A stretch of 64,000 bases of DNA, taken from assembly GCA_045537905.1 (NCBI GenBank), contig JAZSQJ010000015.1:6766-70765 (forward strand), given 5' to 3'. This DNA is from SIG636 sp045537905 (GTDB taxonomy: Bacteria; Bacillota; Clostridia; Oscillospirales; CAG-382). Positions within the stretch are counted from its first letter, which is position 1, and each line of letters begins with the position of its first letter. Made by a program: the position numbers and the translations under genes. The notes beneath the pieces were generated by a model, which worked only from the letters and a program-made list of their open reading frames with translations, had not been told where the DNA came from and made no database searches. This document shows positions 53,865-61,973 of this stretch, piece by piece.

Positions 53865-54911
53865 ATGAAGCTTTTAAGAATAGCATTGTTTCTTGTTTTG
53901 GTTTTAGCCTTGCTTGGCTCCTGCAGTAAGGAAGATGCTCTCGGTAAGTACGGCGAAAGCTACGTCTTTAATTATCATTACGCTATGACGCCAAACAGTA
54001 TGTTTTTTGTAAATAACAGCGGTGTAGTACGGGTATCTAAAAACGATTTTTCAAAAATTGAACAAATAGCAGAAAGGTCAGCTCTTGGTTCGGAAAACCC
54101 AATAGACCGAAATGCTGAAATCGTAGGTATAAGCTCTAAGTGGCTGTTTGTAAATTCCCTTGGCAATGTTTACAAGCTCTCCCACAACGGCGAGACTGTA
54201 GAAAAAATACTCGAGTCAGTAGAATCTGCTTGCTTCCACAATGGAAACGGACTTGTTTATTTTACAAAAAACAACGATGACGGTGTGCTTAGCGTATATT
54301 CCTTTGATTTAGAAAAGAACAAAACCGTTTTTGTTCAAGCCTCACCTTCTAGTTCGGACCATTGGTACCAGATGCCAGACGGTGCAATAGCACTTCAAGC
54401 TGAAACAGACATAGCTATTTATCCTGACGGCAGGGTAGAGGAGAGAGAGGTATCTTATCAGGACAGAGCTGTAGATATGGGCAGAGACCCTGCTTTGGAT
54501 AAGAAAATACGGGGATTTATGGAAGAGTTTCATACTCTTTTAAGCTATGCGGAGCTTGGCGACTATATCTATTACCTGGATGTTCATCCCTTAACCAAGG
54601 TTACAAGCCTTGTCCGTACCAATAAGAACGGAACAGACAGCCTTGTTCTTGACGAGGATACGGAGCTTGTGTCCATCTTTTCGTACAATAATACCCTTTA
54701 CGGTGATATAGATGAATACGACGCTGCCCGTCTGGTTACTGTTGACGAAAAGGGCGTTACAAGTAAAACTGCGGCTATTACAACAGGTGCCGGGCAGTGG
54801 GGGCACGTAGAGATAGTTGATGGATTTTTTGTCAAAACTTATGATTCTATAAACGTTCCGTTCCTTAGGTATATATACAATCCTGCAACAGACGAGGTAT
54901 TGGTTCCGTAA
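53865..54911 (+). CDS. Lipoprotein, probable beta-propeller
   Basis: 348 residues. The lipobox LLGSC (about residue 19) marks a membrane-anchored lipoprotein. The rest is beta-rich with repeated short units (ISSKWLFVNSLGNVYKLSHN, GNGLVYFTKNNDDGVLSVYS, GDYIYYLDVHPLTKVTSLVR, YNNTLYGDIDEYDAARLVTV) reminiscent of DUF5050-type beta-propeller blades. Ligand and function are unknown. GGAGGAGG precedes the ATG. It is monocistronic with a clear promoter and terminator. Confidence 0.7.
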   Translation: MKLLRIALFLVLVLALLGSCSKEDALGKYGESYVFNYHYAMTPNSMFFVNNSGVVRVSKNDFSKIEQIAERSALGSENPIDRNAEIVGISSKWLFVNSLGNVYKLSHNGETVEKILESVESACFHNGNGLVYFTKNNDDGVLSVYSFDLEKNKTVFVQASPSSSDHWYQMPDGAIALQAETDIAIYPDGRVEEREVSYQDRAVDMGRDPALDKKIRGFMEEFHTLLSYAELGDYIYYLDVHPLTKVTSLVRTNKNGTDSLVLDEDTELVSIFSYNNTLYGDIDEYDAARLVTVDEKGVTSKTAAITTGAGQWGHVEIVDGFFVKTYDSINVPFLRYIYNPATDEVLVP

Positions 54912-54921
54912 TTCACGTTAA

Positions 54922-54959
54922 AAACCCACCCCGGGCATTTTACATGCCGAGGTGGGTTA
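54922..54959 (+). terminator. Terminator after the 53.9-kb lipoprotein gene
   Basis: AACCCACC and GGTGGGTT with an inner GGGCAT/ATGCC pairing. Confidence 0.7.
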
Positions 54960-55095
54960 TATTGTTATATGAAAAAGGTGACAAAATGCTTATGCGGGTA
55001 ATAAGGCGATAATAACGTATTTTGAAGTCAGATTAACTCTACTAACAAGAATTCAGCAACATTTGGCTTTGACGTATAATACCCTATATTCGAAG

Positions 55096-55125
55096 AAAAA
55101 TGGGCTATCTCAAAAGAGATGGCCC
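55096..55125 (-). terminator. Terminator of the membrane LuxR gene
   Basis: On the minus strand GGGCCATCTC pairs with GAGATAGCCC around TTTT, then ATTTTTC. It overlaps the stop codon. Confidence 0.7.
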
Positions 55126-56162
55126 TATGTTTTTACACTCTTGGAAAACTCTACAAGCTGCTTACGAGAAGCAACCCCCAGCTTGCCGTAGATGTTTTTG
55201 TTATGGAATTTAAGTGTGTTTTCCGTAATCCCCAACATACTCATTACGTCCTTGGTGGATTTTCCCTCCAGATAAGCGTCATATATAAGCCTTTCCGTTT
55301 TTGTCAGGGAAGCCAGACCGTTTTTGTATAGCTGTAAAAGCTCTTTATCCACGATAATAGGAGCCGTTTTGCTTTTATTTTCCTCGCCCAGCTCAGAAAT
55401 TTGTTCCTTAAGCCTGTTTTGCTCGGCAATAAGTATATTAAGTCCAAGCAAAAACAGCTCACTTATTATGTACGATACGGAAAGCAGCTCAAAGCCTATG
55501 TTAACAAGCTGTTCAATAAACCACAGACCTATATTAATAAAAACTGCCATTACAAGAATAAAGGTGTGAACCTTGTTCTCCAGCGTCTTTTTGCGTAGTG
55601 CGTAAATAATAGTGTAAACCATTGCAGAAAAATATCCTACAAGATACACAAGATAAACGCCGTGCAAGGGACCGTAAACCTTTTTAAGCACCGAAAACCC
55701 GTCAAGGCTTACAAGATAAACCTCTTTATAGTAAATATCTAAGTAACCGGGACTGGCGGCAATCAAAAACACCACGCCGCCAATACCTAAAAGAAGCATA
55801 ACCACAAGCCGCTTGCATTTAATTTTCATAGCGTCAAGCATTATCATAAGCATTGAAAGGGGTAAAAATACCGAGCCCAGATAGGAAAGCCTGTTAGCCA
55901 TAAGGGCATTCCCCAGCGTGTCCGAAACGGAAAGCCATAAATACCCAAGGTTTACTACAAAAACCGAGGATAACAATACCGTATACCAAAAATCCTTTTT
56001 CCTTGATAAAAAGGTATAGCAGGCAAGCACGCCAAAAGCAATTAAAGCGGTAACAGCGTAAACCATCGAAAGGTTAGCGGTTTTGTTGTCAAATATCTCG
56101 TTGTTAAAAAGCACAAAAGTAAGCATAGCCGTAGGTATGCAAAACCAAAGCAGCTTTTTCAT
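55125..56162 (-). CDS. Membrane-bound LuxR-type transcription regulator
   Basis: 345 residues. The N-terminal seven or eight membrane helices (about 5-245) resemble the 7TM sensor half of histidine-kinase N-terminal domains. A short coiled linker (NRLKEQISELGEENKSK) leads to a C-terminal LuxR/GerE helix-turn-helix (about 280-345): LTKTERLIYDAYLEGKSTKD, VMSMLGITENTLKFHNKNIY and GKLGVASRKQLVEF. It is a one-component sensor joining the membrane to DNA without a kinase. The signal is unknown. Its promoter is at 56200-56228. Confidence 0.88.
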   Translation of the reverse strand: MKKLLWFCIPTAMLTFVLFNNEIFDNKTANLSMVYAVTALIAFGVLACYTFLSRKKDFWYTVLLSSVFVVNLGYLWLSVSDTLGNALMANRLSYLGSVFLPLSMLMIMLDAMKIKCKRLVVMLLLGIGGVVFLIAASPGYLDIYYKEVYLVSLDGFSVLKKVYGPLHGVYLVYLVGYFSAMVYTIIYALRKKTLENKVHTFILVMAVFINIGLWFIEQLVNIGFELLSVSYIISELFLLGLNILIAEQNRLKEQISELGEENKSKTAPIIVDKELLQLYKNGLASLTKTERLIYDAYLEGKSTKDVMSMLGITENTLKFHNKNIYGKLGVASRKQLVEFSKSVKT

Positions 56163-56199
56163 AAACGCCCTCCTTTTCGATGATTACTGACGATTATAT

Positions 56200-56228
56200 A
56201 CTATATCATATTTTCATCAATTAGTCAA
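56200..56228 (-). promoter_or_regulatory. Promoter of the membrane LuxR gene
   Basis: On the minus strand TTGACT (56223-56228), a 17-base spacer and TATAGT (56200-56205), with TGA before the -10. Confidence 0.75.
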
Positions 56229-56248
56229 GAATAAAAGGAAGACGTATA

Positions 56249-56280
56249 AAGGTGTTGGCAGAAATTACAGCCAACGCCTT
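56249..56280 (-). repeat. Distal copy of a 32-bp hairpin flanking element copy B
   Basis: On the minus strand it reads AAGGCGTTGGC...GCCAACACCTT. It differs from the proximal copy (56505-56536) at one position, G to A in the minus-strand reading, weakening one pair. It is followed by TATACG, with no good T-run. Confidence 0.8.
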
Positions 56281-56504
56281 CAGACCGCTGACAAAGGCAC
56301 AGGGCACGAAAAAGAATAAAATATACTCATTCTAAAGTAGAAAATTCAGGGAAAATTTCCCTGAATTTTCTACATTTTATTAGTTTTTTCGTTCAAAACG
56401 AACCTCGGCTTACAGTACTTAGTACAGTTATCGCCTCGGTTCGTCTTGCCTGCACTCTTTCTCAGCACTCTGCCAGCTTGATGACAAGGTTTGTCATCAA
56501 GCTG
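56281..56504 (-). mobile_element. Terminator-inserted repeat element, copy B (about 224 bp)
   Basis: Reverse-complement copy of the element at 43730-43952, with about nine substitutions or indels. The ends, the three hairpins and the orientation relative to the upstream gene's transcription are the same as in copy A. It is flanked by a 32-bp hairpin unrelated in sequence to the one flanking copy A, so each copy has duplicated its own target. Confidence 0.85.
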
Positions 56505-56536
56505 AAGGCGTTGGCAGAAATTACAGCCAACGCCTT
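56505..56536 (-). terminator. Proximal hairpin after the 56.5-kb gene (no T-tract)
   Basis: AAGGCGTTGGC pairs with GCCAACGCCTT around a 10-base loop, 6 bases after the stop of 56542-57042. It is followed by the element's CAGCTTG end instead of T residues. Confidence 0.75.
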
Positions 56537-56541
56537 ACATT

Positions 56542-57042
56542 TTAGTTGTCTTGTTTTTTGAAAAGTGCCATCAGGTCACAAACAGCCTCATAGCTGATAA
56601 AGCTGTCCTGGTTGTGATTTGCGCTTATACATTCACCGTTTTTGTATTCTACGTAAAGGTAAGCGCCGTACATATCGGGCAGTCCGCTGACACACACGTT
56701 TATTCCGTTGTGCTTTGCAAAACCGTAGACGGTTACAAGCTCCTGCAGCTTATCCATAAAGCCGGCAGACGCTGTAAAGCAATGCTGTTCCTTGCGGCAT
56801 TTATAGCCAGCCTCTACCTTGTCTTCCGCAAGTCTTGCTGTAAAGGTAAATACATCCCGAAAAACATCCTCGTCCGCCAAATCAAGGGTAGAAGCAGTGC
56901 ATTCAAACGCAATTATCTCGGTACAGCTGATTGCCTTGGCAGCGCTATGATTGCTGCGGTCAATCGTTCCGCCGTCAACGATTTCTTCCTCAGGCACTTG
57001 GCCTTTCCTGCCCAAAATGCTATTCAATAGTTTTTCCATCAT
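56542..57042 (-). CDS. Hypothetical small cytosolic protein
   Basis: 166 residues (ATG 57042 or 57039; AAGGGA upstream). The N-terminus is amphipathic and polar (MMEKLLNSILGRKGQVPEEE). The central part (FECTASTLDLADEDVFRDVF, TFTARLAEDKVEAGYKCRKE) suggests a mixed alpha/beta fold. I recognise no family. It follows the lipoprotein gene 57067-57687 by 24 bases and is likely co-transcribed. Its terminator is split by the repeat element. Confidence 0.6.
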   Translation of the reverse strand: MMEKLLNSILGRKGQVPEEEIVDGGTIDRSNHSAAKAISCTEIIAFECTASTLDLADEDVFRDVFTFTARLAEDKVEAGYKCRKEQHCFTASAGFMDKLQELVTVYGFAKHNGINVCVSGLPDMYGAYLYVEYKNGECISANHNQDSFISYEAVCDLMALFKKQDN

Positions 57043-57066
57043 CCAATCCCTTGGTAGATAACAGCC

Positions 57067-57687
57067 TTATTCTGCAGAGCCGTCCTCGGATGCAGAGCTA
57101 TCCTCGAAAGAAGCGGTACCGCCAACGCCTTCCTTGATGGTAAGGCTGGCAATTATACGCTTAACCTCTTCGTCCTCAAGGTCAATAGCGTCGTCGCCTG
57201 TGCCGCAGGAAATAACAGCCTGATACTGGTCGTCACCTTCGTCGATGAAAAGGATAATCAAAGGAGCACCAAGGCTTTCGCAGGAGAAGCCTGCCCAGGT
57301 ACGGCCGCCAAGCTCAAAGGGAGCTATATCCACAACCTTATCGTAAAAGCTCTTATCGGGAGCCATAAGGTAAATGCTCTCATCCTGATAGTCAAGCTTG
57401 ATGTAAGGCTTTGTGAAAATATCAGTGCCGCCTTTGCATATGGTAACGGAACGCTTGCTTAAGGTAGAGGGGTCGTCAGCGTGAATGTCGGTGTTGTTAA
57501 AGGCTTCCCAGCCCTCGGGTACGGCAACGGTCATATCGCCAACGTCATAAATTACGTCAACGGGCTTGCTTCCCTCGCCGCTGTTGCCGCCGTTGTCACC
57601 GCTGTCGGTAACGTCGGTGTCAGAAGCACAAGCGGCAAACGCACCAAGACAAATAAACATACATAAAAGCATTGCGATAAATCTCAT
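57067..57687 (-). CDS. Small secreted lipoprotein
   Basis: 206 residues. The lipobox is AFAAC at about residue 20, followed by an Asp/Gly/Ser-rich linker (20-45) and a globular domain (MTVAVPEGWEAFNNTDIHAD, ELGGRTWAGFSCESLGAPLI, EEVKRIIASLTIKEG). The MTVAVPEGW...V.....I..SL pattern is typical of PsbP-like or DUF-type small lipoproteins of Firmicutes, where a single beta-alpha domain sits on the outer membrane face. An acidic Ser-rich tail ends it. Function unknown. Confidence 0.7.
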   Translation of the reverse strand: MRFIAMLLCMFICLGAFAACASDTDVTDSGDNGGNSGEGSKPVDVIYDVGDMTVAVPEGWEAFNNTDIHADDPSTLSKRSVTICKGGTDIFTKPYIKLDYQDESIYLMAPDKSFYDKVVDIAPFELGGRTWAGFSCESLGAPLIILFIDEGDDQYQAVISCGTGDDAIDLEDEEVKRIIASLTIKEGVGGTASFEDSSASEDGSAE

Positions 57688-58016
57688 AAAAATACCTCCA
57701 AAAATTTAATGTTCTAAAAAACTTAAAAGGGGTGTCTGTCCTCAGACAGACAGCGGATGGTTGATGCGGTTTTTATTGTAAGTACCTCAAATTAATTATA
57801 TTATAATCCGTTAAAGGGCAAAAGTACACACACTTTTGTAAAAAACGGTGTGGTTTTTTACTTAAAAGTGTGGTAAAAGGTGTGGGGGTGCAAAAAAAAT
57901 ACTGATTTCCCACACTAAAAACCAAAAAGTGTGGTGACTTTTACCTTTAATTATGCTATGTTTATTTTGTAATATTATAATTATCGGTTTTTTACAAATT
58001 ACGGAGGTAAAAGCTT
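57688..58016. promoter_or_regulatory. 329-bp divergent region with repeated GTGTGG-type motifs
   Basis: There is no ORF. AAAAGTGTG occurs at 57864-57872 and 57925-57933, its reverse complement CACACTTTT at 57829-57837, and CCACACT at 57910-57916, with further GGTGTGG at 57847 and 57879. The cluster lies between divergent genes and resembles an operator array. A CTGTC/GACAG hairpin lies at about 57735-57755, and TATAAT occurs at 57976-57981 before the 58.0-kb gene. Confidence 0.55.
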
Positions 58017-60077
58017 ATGAAAAAATTATTAACGTTTACTTTATGTATAGCTCTTTTGCTTGGTGTGTTTCCTGCTTTTGGTACGGTAGGTAACGCTGCA
58101 GCGGACTATAACATATATGTGGGCGACGTGGAAATCGAAAGCGGTAAATACCTTTTGCAGGGGGCAACGTCTACTATAGGATTTTCAGATCTGCCTGCAG
58201 ACTTTGACTTTGACGAGGCTAGCTATGCCTATGTTTGGGAAGAAAACCTTTGGCTTAACAACTTTACTTATAACGGTGCGGGCTACGGTGCCGCAGGTGA
58301 GCGCAAAGCGGCTATCCGCGGTGAAAATATAACTCTGCTTCTGCACGGTGAAAACTACATCACCTGTACGACCGAAAACGCTGTGGCGATAAGCTCAACG
58401 GACGGCCTCACAGTAATAGAAGACTACGACGAGGACGATATATCTGATTATCACGCTACCGGCACCCTTACAGTAAACGCCTCCAACGGCTTTATGCTAA
58501 GCCCGGGCTCCGATTCCACTAACAGCACAATTGCTTATCAACAGAAGATCGTTACCGTTAACCTCAACGTAGAAGAAAACGGCAGAGGTATTATGATATC
58601 CTCTGAGGGCGAAAGAGATATAAACATAACGCTTATCAGCGGAGAGCTTAATATAACGGGCGTTGACGAAAACGCTACTGCAGGTATAGAAACTTTATGC
58701 ACAGGCACGGGAAAAGCAGCCTTTTACAATGCAACGGCTGAGGTTTATATAACAGGCTGTTATCAAGGCATAGTTACAAACGACGTCCAACTGCAAGGTG
58801 GCAGTACCACCATAGAAACCACCGGCGGCTACGGTATAAATGCGGTAGGCGGTGAAATATACTTTGCTAATGCTTATATTGATATTTCCGTTGCAGGCTA
58901 TGCCTACGATGCTATGCACGCAGGCGATATGATAAGCTATAACCAAAAAAACGCTGAGATCACCCGTGGCGATTTTGATGAAACCGCACTTCGCATCTCT
59001 CCCGTAACCAACATCGTTGTCGGCGGCGTTACAATGAACCACGGTGACTACCTTGCCATAGGTGCTACCAACACCACGAGAACAAAGCCCTCGGGCGGCT
59101 ATGCTTATTATACTACCGACGTTTGGGGCGGTTATTTAGAGCTTAACAACTTCAGCTACACGGGCGAAGGCAGCGAGGAGCTGTATTTTGAATATTGGAA
59201 CCACACCTGCATTTTCAGTTATTACAACACAGAGCTTAAGCTTAAAGGCTCAAACCGTATAACTGCAGAAAAGGCTGACGGTATAACGGTTTACGGTTCA
59301 CTGGTTATAAGTGGCAACGGTTTTCTTTCAGTTACTGCTGACTATGACGGTATATATCTTATGACCTCAGAGTCTTTTGCCGATGCGGAATTTACTATGA
59401 ACAGCGGTGCTTTGATAGTAGAAGCCGATCGAAGCGTAGTGGCGGATGCATACGGCTATAACAAAAATGCAATATTTACCGTAAACGGCGGTGCTTGCGG
59501 CTTTGTTGGCGAGGTTGCCCTCTTCTCTGCATACAATGGCACTTCTACCGTAAACATAAAGGACGGCACGGTTACAGTTATGGAAACGTATAAATATTAC
59601 TCTCCCTTCTATATATTTTCCTATGCGTCTGCGCGCTATGTGCAAGAGGGCGGCAACGTTACCCTTCAAACCCAAGGCTGTAAGCACGCTTTGGATCTTA
59701 GCAGTGAGTATCAGTATAACGATACCGTAGAGTTTACAGGCGGTGTATTTACCGCACGGGGCGAAACCGTAGAGGGTACCATCGCAACCGATTATCTTGA
59801 TATAGTTCATCCAATGGATATAGTTGAGGGTGCCTTTGATACCGATTATGTAAAAATATCCGATTCAACTGCTGATTCTTTCTTACTTGGTGACGTAAAC
59901 GCAGACGGCAAAATCAACAACCTTGATGCTGCTATGATACTAAAATACGATGCAGGTATTATAGAGCTTAGCGACATCGAAAAGAGTGCTGCCAACGTAA
60001 ACGGCGATGCCTCTGTAAATAATCTGGATGCTACAGCAATCCTCAAATACGACGCAGGCATTATAAACGGATTCTAA
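58017..60077 (+). CDS. Secreted beta-helix-like protein with C-terminal dockerin
   Basis: 686 residues. The signal peptide (1-28) ends VGNAAA. Two related beta-rich halves, one starting YNIYVGDVEIESGKYLLQGA and the other IVVGGVTMNHGDYLAIGATN, each continue with a LxLNNFxY strand and helix-like rungs (LTVNASNGFML; LVISGNGFLSVTADYDGIYL). A dockerin (about 625-686) has LGDVNADGKINNLDAAMILK and AANVNGDASVNNLDATAILK. No catalytic residues can be assigned; it is possibly a polysaccharide-binding or lyase-like protein. GGAGG precedes the ATG. Confidence 0.8.
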   Translation: MKKLLTFTLCIALLLGVFPAFGTVGNAAADYNIYVGDVEIESGKYLLQGATSTIGFSDLPADFDFDEASYAYVWEENLWLNNFTYNGAGYGAAGERKAAIRGENITLLLHGENYITCTTENAVAISSTDGLTVIEDYDEDDISDYHATGTLTVNASNGFMLSPGSDSTNSTIAYQQKIVTVNLNVEENGRGIMISSEGERDINITLISGELNITGVDENATAGIETLCTGTGKAAFYNATAEVYITGCYQGIVTNDVQLQGGSTTIETTGGYGINAVGGEIYFANAYIDISVAGYAYDAMHAGDMISYNQKNAEITRGDFDETALRISPVTNIVVGGVTMNHGDYLAIGATNTTRTKPSGGYAYYTTDVWGGYLELNNFSYTGEGSEELYFEYWNHTCIFSYYNTELKLKGSNRITAEKADGITVYGSLVISGNGFLSVTADYDGIYLMTSESFADAEFTMNSGALIVEADRSVVADAYGYNKNAIFTVNGGACGFVGEVALFSAYNGTSTVNIKDGTVTVMETYKYYSPFYIFSYASARYVQEGGNVTLQTQGCKHALDLSSEYQYNDTVEFTGGVFTARGETVEGTIATDYLDIVHPMDIVEGAFDTDYVKISDSTADSFLLGDVNADGKINNLDAAMILKYDAGIIELSDIEKSAANVNGDASVNNLDATAILKYDAGIINGF

Positions 60078-60094
60078 GCATTTATATAAGCAAT

Positions 60095-60136
60095 AATAGG
60101 ATGTCTTAAATCCAAATCAATTTGTGGCATCCTATT
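60095..60136 (+). terminator. Possible terminator after the 58.0-kb gene
   Basis: AATAGGATG pairs with CATCCTATT across a 24-base loop, with no clear T-tract. It is weak. Confidence 0.4.
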
Positions 60137-60163
60137 GACTAAACGGCTTTTTTCAAGTAATAT
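60135..60163 (+). promoter_or_regulatory. Promoter of the GH3 gene
   Basis: TTGACT (60135-60140), a 17-base spacer and TAATAT (60158-60163). Confidence 0.65.
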
Positions 60164-60189
60164 ATACACAGGTATGAAAGGAGCAGACT

Positions 60190-61743
60190 ATGACTAACTA
60201 TAATATAAAACCCGTAGACGGTATGAGCGTGGACGAGCTTATTGGTCAGATATTAATGGTAGGACTCCCCGGTGAAAAGCTGGACGACTTCTACGCAGAC
60301 TTTATAAAGGAATACAAAATAGGCAACTACATCCTGTTTTCAAGAAACTACAAAAACACCGTCCAGATGAAAGGCTTTATGAAGGAGCTTTACAAATACA
60401 CTTCAGACGTAACAGGCTCCTTCCCCTTGGTTTCCATAGACCAGGAGGGAGGTATGGTAGTAAGGCTGTTTAAGGACGTAACCTTCCCTGCAAGCCCTCT
60501 TACCACCTCTGCAAGCGCCGTTCAGGATGCACCCTATTCAACCGGTGCCATAATCGGCAAGGATATGCTTAGTCTTGGTATAAATCTTAACCTGGCACCC
60601 TGTCTGGAGATAAACGAGGGGCTATCAAACCCCTTGGTAAACACCAGGGGCTACGGTGCAAATAAGGAGCTGGTGTTAAAAAACGCCACAGCCTTTGTAC
60701 ACGGCATACAGCAAAGCGGGGCTCTTAGCTGTATCAAGCATTTTCCCGGTGCAGGCTCCAGCACCAAGGACTCTCATCTGGAGCTGCCTGTTATCGAGGA
60801 CAGCAAGGAGACCCTTTTAAGCTACAATATGTACCCCTTTGTCCATCTTCTTGACAGCGATGCGCTTATGACCAGCCATTGTCTGTATAAGTCCTTTGAC
60901 GAGCTGCCCTCTACCTTATCCAAGGTACTGCTTACCGAGGTTTTGCGTAAACAAATAGGCTATGAGGGGCTGATTATATCCGACGGTATGGAGATGAAAG
61001 CCATCACCGACCATTACGGCATAGGCAGAGGCTCTGTAATGGCAATCAACGCAGGCTGTGATATTTTGCTGCTGTGCCACGAATACGGCGAACAGAAGGA
61101 AGCGTATGACACTGTTAAGAAAGCTGTAGCGGAGGGCGAAATTTCTATCGAAACCCTTAAGGACAGGGTAAGGAGGATAAACAAAGCAAAGGAAAAGCTG
61201 GTAAAGGGACTTAGCGAGCGTTTTACGGATGGGGAATACGTACCCTGTGCCGAGGAGCACGCCCTTATGCAAAGCATCGTTGACAACTCCTATACCTTGG
61301 TTATGGGCGAGAAGCCCCGTATAACCGATAACACTCTTATTATCTCCGCCAACGCAAGAGTAGCAAGTATAGCAGAGGACGAGTTTGATGACAGAAACCT
61401 GACGGGTGCGTTAAGGAACGGCTTCCCCGAGGCAGAGGTAGTAGGGTTTACCAAGGAAGCAGGCTTTGTGGACGGCATACTTAAAAAGGCAGAGAGCGCT
61501 GATAATATAATTATCTACTCCTACGACGCCTATAACGACAGCGTGCAAAAGGACACCGTAAACAGGCTGCTTAAAACAGGGAAGAAGGTATACGTGGTTT
61601 CCATTAAAGGCCCCATTGACAGACAGTATTTTGACGGTATGACCAATTACGCCTGCCTGTACGAGTACACTCCAAACAGTATAAGAACCGTAATCAAGCA
61701 GCTTAAAAACGAAATAGACCTTAAGGGCAAGCTGCCCCTGTAG
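60190..61743 (+). CDS. GH3 family beta-N-acetylglucosaminidase-like hydrolase
   Basis: 517 residues, no signal peptide. The GH3 TIM barrel (about 15-345) has SIDQEGGMVVRLF, IKHFPGAGSSTKDSHLELP (the KHFPGxGxxxxDSH motif of NagZ-type enzymes, with the catalytic His/Asp dyad) and IISDGMEMKAI, which carries the nucleophile Asp. A C-terminal Rossmann-like alpha/beta domain (about 370-517) is of the two-domain NagZ type. These enzymes trim beta-GlcNAc, usually from muropeptides. The cytosolic location suggests cell-wall recycling. AAAGGAG precedes the ATG. Confidence 0.9.
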   Translation: MTNYNIKPVDGMSVDELIGQILMVGLPGEKLDDFYADFIKEYKIGNYILFSRNYKNTVQMKGFMKELYKYTSDVTGSFPLVSIDQEGGMVVRLFKDVTFPASPLTTSASAVQDAPYSTGAIIGKDMLSLGINLNLAPCLEINEGLSNPLVNTRGYGANKELVLKNATAFVHGIQQSGALSCIKHFPGAGSSTKDSHLELPVIEDSKETLLSYNMYPFVHLLDSDALMTSHCLYKSFDELPSTLSKVLLTEVLRKQIGYEGLIISDGMEMKAITDHYGIGRGSVMAINAGCDILLLCHEYGEQKEAYDTVKKAVAEGEISIETLKDRVRRINKAKEKLVKGLSERFTDGEYVPCAEEHALMQSIVDNSYTLVMGEKPRITDNTLIISANARVASIAEDEFDDRNLTGALRNGFPEAEVVGFTKEAGFVDGILKKAESADNIIIYSYDAYNDSVQKDTVNRLLKTGKKVYVVSIKGPIDRQYFDGMTNYACLYEYTPNSIRTVIKQLKNEIDLKGKLPL

Positions 61744-61780
61744 GCTTGAAAGATTTATAGCCTTTAGCATCGGGATGCGG

Positions 61781-61809
61781 TTGACATATGGCAAAAATGG
61801 TGCTATACT
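61781..61809 (+). promoter_or_regulatory. Promoter of the RT leader RNA
   Basis: TTGACA (61781-61786), a 17-base spacer and TATACT (61804-61809), with TGC before the -10. Transcription would begin around 61816. Confidence 0.85.
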
Positions 61810-61822
61810 ACAAAAAAATAGT

Positions 61823-61961
61823 AAATAAACGCAAGAGAAAATGCAATGCTGCGCCTGCATCGGGCGAAGCACGGTGCAAAGTAAGGCTTTGCAGGCAGCC
61901 GTGCCGTGTATAGTCCCGTATCCTTTACAAGGATTTCAAATCTTTTTCTCTTGCTTTATTT
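61823..61961 (+). ncRNA. Structured leader RNA upstream of the reverse transcriptase
   Basis: The outer stem pairs AAATAAA (61823-61829) and GCAAGAGAAAA (61831-61841) with TTTTCTCTTGC (61944-61954) and TTTATTT (61955-61961), 18 pairs with one bulged C. Inside, GCACGG-TGCAAAG (61869-61881) pairs with CTTTGCA (61887-61893) and CCGTGC (61899-61904), and ATCCTT/AAGGAT forms a small hairpin near 61920-61934. A T-rich run follows the outer stem, so it could end as a free RNA of about 140 nt. The RT start codon is 12 bases further on. Confidence 0.75.
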
Positions 61962-61973
61962 TTTGGTGTTTTT

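Larger units (their letters stand above)
56163..56541. other. 379-bp intergenic region: promoter, duplicated terminator and repeat element copy B
   Basis: It holds the LuxR-gene promoter (56200-56228), hairpin copies (56249-56280 and 56505-56536) and the element (56281-56504). There is no ORF. Confidence 0.85.
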
